Shown: positions 59,384 to 64,000 of the stretch, one piece after another | Layout of the letters: the number at the start of each line of letters is the position of its first letter | How positions within the stretch are numbered: the stretch's first letter is position 1 | Source: Hexactinellida sp. DTS-2022 | Lineage: Eukaryota; Porifera; Hexactinellida | Length of the DNA: 64,000 nt | Direction of reading: 5' to 3' | Assembly: GCA_028753945.1 (NCBI GenBank) | Contig: JAPNXP010000001.1 | Coordinates: forward strand, 2,408,501-2,472,500 | The notes under the pieces: model-generated | Seen by the model: the letters and a program-made list of their open reading frames with translations, nothing else | Told to the model about the DNA's origin: nothing | Databases searched by the model: none | Translations under genes and position numbers: made by a program

Positions 59384-60069
59384 CAACCCATATATCTTTG
59401 TCAATGGTGCATATACAACAAGCAATTGAAAAAGTTCCTACTTTTGATGAATTTTTCGAATGTCCAGAGCTTTCTAGACTTCAATTCATTCTTTATCAGC
59501 TAGAAAATGGTCTCATTCATATATTTACAGGCGCAGATATAATTTGATCACTCAATTTTGGCACTTAAACACTTCTGATTTCGCCAGCTTGCTACAAGTG
59601 TCTCCAGAGTTTACCTTCTTTATCTCTTCCACACTTCCATACCTTAGAAAAGCTTTATCACTCTTTTGGATGAATTCTTCTCTTTTCTTAAACAAGCGAA
59701 CAAATATTTTTCTATTGAACAAAAGCATGTCATTATCCAAATGGATGAAATACACTTCAAATTGGACCCATCTTACAATGGAGGAAAACTAGTTGGTTCT
59801 AATCTAAATCCTGATGATTCAACCAAAACAGTTTTGCTATCATGGTATCTAGTCTTCATGAAAAATGGTTCTGTATATATATTGTCCCTTTATTGGCATG
59901 CGCGTCTATTTCTGCTGAAAATATATTTTCTGCTCTACAATCTTGTATTGAAGATATTGAACTTTGTGGAATATTGGTTCAGGTAATATCAACTGATAAC
60001 TATCCTCTGAATGTGAAACTCTTCAAATTGTTTTTCCCTGTTGGTAAGCTAGAGACTCGAGTACCACTC

Positions 60070-60568
60070 TATGAATCGACCGAGTTCAGAAATTTGGCCG
60101 AGCCGAGGCCGAGGCCGAGTTTGACTTTTTTTGGCCGGAGCCGAGTTTGCTGACGAGTTCCTATTTTAGTGAAATATTGAGTTTGCTATCAAAATATTTC
60201 CCTCAATGATATTGTATGTTATTGTATTAGTATATTCAAATTTGTGCGATAGCAAACTTGCAGCAAGCGAAATCTTTTGCACAGAATGTACGACAGTGAT
60301 GAAGACATAGAACATTAAATTAATGTTTATTTTGAGAGGATATTAGCAGTACTCAATATATTTTAATCATACTATTTAGTGCCTTTAATCACAATTATTA
60401 ACAATAAAGTTACTTCATCTATAAATAAAGTTGAGAACTGTGTTGTTATCCCATGGTATAAGTGAATATTTTGGGATTAAATACTCGGCCATAATCGGGC
60501 TGGATCGGCCGAGGCCGAGCAAAAAGCCGAGTTCGAAAAAGTGGCCGAGTACTCGGTCGATTCATGAT
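60070..60568. mobile_element. Miniature element with GAATCGACCGAG ends
   Basis: atgaatcgaccgagttc / gagtactcggtcgattcat, with repeated ggccgag motifs near both ends. Its removal joins RVPL to ILMIST in the P-element frame. The exact target duplication is not settled. Confidence 0.75.
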
Positions 60569-60765
60569 CTCATCCTTATGATATCAACAGACCACTTTTC
60601 TTACTTTTTTTTTGTCCACATTCTAAAAACGATTCGAAATAATTGGCTCAATCAAATATATTACAGCTTATCCTGATTTAGACAATTTTCACACAGATTA
60701 CTGTTCCTTCCCTTCGAGATTATATTCAACTTCTTTTCGGGATGTCAGAGTCGTTTACAATACAG

Positions 60766-61350
60766 GACCCCTATTCACTTAGAAGTTAAGTACGTACTTA
60801 AGTTCGTACTTAGTGCTTAATACATACTTAAAACATATTCACTAAGACTGGTATTCACTAAGATTTAAGTGTGTACTTAAGTACAAAACTTAAGTAACCT
60901 ACTAAGTTGACTTAACTTGTAAGAATTTTCTTTTATTGACTCTTTAGACGTTGGTGTTTAATTAGAACATTGTATTATATTTATAGTAGTACTTACTTTA
61001 CTTGAAAAAAGTTTATGATTCTATTTTCAACATTTATTACTAGTATTGGTTGTTGTTTTCTGAAAGTTTCTGTTTTTTCTCAAGCACGCAAATCGCAGGA
61101 ATTTCAAAGAGAATATCCTTTTAAGTTAAAGAATACAGCAAGCTATTACAATAGCATCCATACACTAATATGCTATGCTTTTAAATATAATTCAATAAAT
61201 ATAATTCAATTTCGTACTTAAGTATGTACTTAAGTATAACAATATTTCTTAGTGGATACGACTTAGGCATGTACTTAACTAAGTACGAACTTAGTACTTA
61301 AGTATATACTTAGTACTTAAGCACTAAGTAATCTTAGTGAATACGGGCCC
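60766..61350. mobile_element. Miniature element of GTACTTAAGT repeats
   Basis: gacccctattcacttag / cttagtgaatacgggccc, with many aagtacgtacttaag-type palindromes, resembling the 12311-13021 family in design. An internal ttcactaagactggtattca suggests nesting. It interrupts the P-element relic between VVYNT and SLAKLA. Confidence 0.75.
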
Positions 61351-61660
61351 AGAGAAACATAGTTTAGCCAAACTTGCACAAAGCCTAATTTGAAATCATT
61401 TTACCCATCTATTCTAGAGCGCCAAAATATCAAACTAGTCTTAAAAGTTATTCATAAATCAACTGTAGCTGCTACAGCTGTTCAAAATTACTTACGTTGT
61501 CCAGAATTACTAACTGATATGTCAGATTTTATACAAATTCTTTTCTCGCTCTGGAAAATGTTTAATATAAACATTCCATATAAGCATGTCTGTTTAAACG
61601 ATGCATTCTCTAGCCCATTCATGGTAATTGTTAGCGATATTTTTTGAGGCGAGTTGTCTA

Positions 61661-62322
61661 TTGGTTATTAGCCTGGAAATCACATCTTGAAAGGAAGGTT
61701 AATTAAGTCTCCAATAGCGAGCTGATGAGCTTCTTCTTAAACGGTCCATCCCGGAAGATTCTAGTGGATCTTATTCTCAATTATTTAGAGATTACTGAAA
61801 GTTTTGAAATCTGGAGAAATTCATGTGCATCTTGTAAACTCAATGTAGAGTATGTGGTTGGTGAATTGTGCGTCGGCTGGTATGTGTTTCCAGCAATTGC
61901 TTGATAGCTATAAAGTTAAAAATTACAACTCGATCGTATTCTCAAAGTGCGTTGAAATGCGTATGCTGAAAAAATTTAAGTCGAAATTAGTTAGTTCAGG
62001 ATTCTTTTCGTGTTTTTTTAACTAATTTCTCTGTAGTACTTTATTTATGACAGAAGGTATTTACACTATCAAACGATACCTAATAGATATCATTATTCAT
62101 ATATACTACGTACAAGTATACTTAACATGTTTGTATTATTTAAGCTATGTTAAATATTTGTTGTTTTGTAATTGGTGTCTATTAAAGACATATACTATTC
62201 AGTAAATATTATTTCTTAAGTATTATCCAGTAGTTAAGAGAAAATGATCCTATCCAATTCCAGGATTTAAATCATTTATACGTAGAGGAAAATACTTCCG
62301 TCGGAATATTTTAAACCGTCTG
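61661..62322. other. No gene recognised
   Basis: Intron sequence; a weak continuation of the P-element relic (to about 61900) is possible but not shown. Confidence 0.35.
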
Positions 62323-62719
62323 CAAGGCTGGATTCGGTTAACCGGCTAACCGGTTAACGGTTGGAGATTTTATTAACCAGTTAGCTGGTCTGTTGAATAT
62401 CAGCAAGTTTTTGGAAAATTAATGTATACAGTATTAAATTTTTTGGAATTTTATCAGAATATGTTGTCCTAATCAATTTCTCATCACCACTTAATATATT
62501 TCTTAGACAACATTGATTTAAATTTACCTAAACACGAAATGTATCAGTTAATATACTTATGCGGTTATACTTTATGCAGCTGAGTCTTATTCTGTAGTAT
62601 ATTCAAATTTTTATAAAGGATTTATTGTATTGAGTAGGATGGGCGGTTAACCGGTAAAACTGTGGTGAGAAATCGAATTGTAACCGTAGCCTCAGATCGG
62701 TTAACCAACCCCACCCTTG
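62323..62719. mobile_element. hAT miniature element of GGTTAACC repeats
   Basis: caaggctggattcggttaac / ggttaaccaaccccacccttg. The 7-bp ccgtctg is repeated at both flanks (62316-62322, 62720-62726). Subterminal ggttaaccgg palindromes. 397 bp. Confidence 0.85.
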
Positions 62720-63171
62720 CCGTCTGAACACACGTTAAAACATTTTGCTGCTAAAGAATTTCAGGTTAGAATAAACCATTTTTGAGTTCGAACACTTCAT
62801 CTTCGACCGCATCCATGTCACCAAATTCGTAATTTACTGTTAGGCCTTATGTAAAGTAGGCTATGGTAATACGTATTATACGTATCCCTTACTTATATTA
62901 TCGCGCTCATTGAATTTTCTTTGAAGAACTTTCGAATTACGGTAATCTTTTTTATTTTATTTTAAAAGACTCATAGTATTACCTGTAAATATAAATTTGA
63001 TTATTTGCTAGCATCTTGTATTTACAATAAGATTTTTATATTTAATACTGAATTTACCTCGAAAACATCCCTGGTTGATCATAGATTTAGTATTTACCTA
63101 TTAATTTCCATAATCTCACCTTATATGTACTTATGCTAGTACTTTTATAGATATTTGAATTTTACATTTAG

Positions 63172-63429
63172 GTGAAAAATGCAGAGATTTCCAGGGGAAA
63201 AGAACGACGTCTACTGATCAGAGAAAGAAAAGTTGAGGAAGAGCGTTTTCATCAAGATGAAAGAATGAAAAGATCAATTGCAAGGGCAAATGCAAATCCC
63301 AGAATTTATACTGGAAGGAAATTGAGATTTAGGTCTCTTCCACCTAAAGATAAACGATTTGAAACTCATAATGGGGTGAAGAGGGTTAATAATAAAGATG
63401 AAGATGATCAGTTGTATTTTTTTTCTTAA
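63172..63429 (+). CDS. CFAP100: CFAP100-like protein, last coding exon
   Basis: Follows acceptor ttacatttag, phase 0, 85 codons then TAA. It is lysine/arginine/glutamate-rich: VKNAEISRGKERRLLIRERK, EERFHQDERMKRSIARANA, then GRKLRFRSLPPKDKRF and a C-terminal LYFFS. The 'KEKERR..RE.K...EER..RALARA....GRKL..RS.PP' run is the pattern I associate with the C-terminus of CCDC37/CFAP100. Joining EGLPGEK to VKNAEIS is in frame and makes biological sense. The intervening intron (44712-63171) has canonical GT-AG ends. Confidence 0.78.
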   Translation: MKNAEISRGKERRLLIRERKVEEERFHQDERMKRSIARANANPRIYTGRKLRFRSLPPKDKRFETHNGVKRVNNKDEDDQLYFFS

Positions 63430-64000
63430 TCAATTGTTGTTTAATTAAACTTTAGTACAACTTGAGTTTGTCTAAATTGTTACTTTTTATCCATACTATT
63501 TGCAATGTATGGGTATTACTAATCGACATAATTTTCTTATACATCTTTTCATATCATACATTTCATGATCATAAGTAATTGAACACACAATTTCATAAAT
63601 ACTAATTCATTTACTACAACATATTTTGAGAATATTGCTCAATGTAATTATACACGTATAGCTAAATTACTCTGATTCAATCATTTAGCATGTAAAACAA
63701 ATTTGAATTCAAATTTTAAAATGTTAGCTCAAACTTTCACTATAATGAATGTAGTACAAATTGTCCTTAGAGAATGCATTAAAATCAATCTTCCCGATAT
63801 TCACAATTCTCAACTTTAAAAGTTAAAGTTGTTTACTTATTCTTTCAAATATTATAGCGTGCAGAACACACCACTTTTGCAGTTCTCGTGTCTTTTCATT
63901 ATCATACGTTAATTATCTCTTAAATAGGCTTAATGAAGCAACTGCCGATACGAAGAGCGGAAGCTACAAACACACGTGGGACAAAATGGCTATTTAGGAA
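63430..64000. other. Downstream region of the CFAP100-like gene
   Basis: Probable 3' UTR: aattaaact at about 63450 could act as a variant polyadenylation signal. Nothing else is recognised up to the window edge. Confidence 0.35.

Larger units (their letters stand above)
56461..61660 (+). pseudogene. P-element-like transposase relic with THAP domain
   Basis: THAP domain: C-x4-C (CSPPGCKFNYN, about 57229-57260), VFRMLQQPDELRESWLRALH (57275-57340), then after the hAT insert VCVKH (about 58087) and YIPRCPSYYSS (58220). The C-x2-H pair is retained but frames shift around it. A coiled-coil-like stretch follows (RRLSFDSKEDELLQHAVAL, EEEKYLIHTFQDL; 58255-58390). Transposase_P-type core: TFDEFFECPELSRLQFILYQ (59440-59500), QKHVIIQMDEIHFKLDPSYN then GGKLVG (59715-59795, first catalytic-type D), ISTDNYPLNVKLFKLF (59987-60032, second D), ILKTIRNNWLNQ (60622-60657) and SFYPSILERQNIKLVLKVIH (61393-61452). 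It is interrupted by elements at 56492-57223, 57341-58047, 60070-60568 and 60766-61350. Confidence 0.85.
44712..63171 (+). other. 18.46 kb intron of the CFAP100-like gene
   Basis: Begins GTGTGA after gaaaag and ends ttacatttAG. It holds at least one Ginger element, an integrase relic, P-element and Transib-like relics, a hairpin unit and five or more hAT insertions. The insertions are on both strands and leave the exon borders clean. Confidence 0.7.

Overview
This window is AT-rich animal nuclear DNA. It is dominated by transposable elements in many stages of decay. The only host gene I recognise is two exons, at 44361-44711 and 63172-63429 on the + strand, that look like the C-terminal end of a CFAP100 (CCDC37)-type ciliary coiled-coil protein. 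They are joined in phase 0 across an 18.5 kb intron packed with elements. Spliceosomal introns, a motile-cilium gene and metazoan element families (Ginger, P/THAP, Transib/RAG1-like, hAT) point to an invertebrate animal. I cannot name the species.

Layout. (1) 1.1-7.7 kb: a decayed minus-strand transposase gene of the same family as the intact 780-aa gene at 37-39 kb. It is split by a 3.26 kb element (3421-6679) with its own terminal inverted repeats (TIRs) and a broken + strand gene, which is itself split by two hAT miniature elements. (2) 7.8-14.5 kb: miniature elements and an array of palindromic minisatellite units. (3) 14.5-22.7 kb: about seven tandem copies of a 0.65-1.6 kb unit, most ending in a hairpin with a stem of about 50 bp. 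(4) 23.7-25 kb: a Transib/RAG1-like transposase pseudogene. (5) 25.8-43 kb: two 804-bp inverted arms, nearly identical, enclosing 15.6 kb. Inside is a 6.56 kb Ginger-type element (34784-41338), which carries a nested 3.16 kb element (36514-39673) with an intact 780-aa ORF behind a TATA box. (6) 44-63.4 kb: the CFAP100-like exons and their intron. The intron holds a solitary copy of the tandem unit, an integrase relic, a nearly intact Ginger element (52280-55093), a second Transib-like fragment and a THAP/P-element relic hit by at least four later insertions.

Insertions can be ordered because many target-site duplications are still readable, including nine exact 8-bp ones for hAT-type elements. 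In several places, removing the insertion restores the interrupted reading frame. The parts most worth follow-up are the intact 780-aa transposase with its TIRs, the 3421-6679 element with a 3-bp target duplication, the hairpin tandem array, and the long inverted arms.
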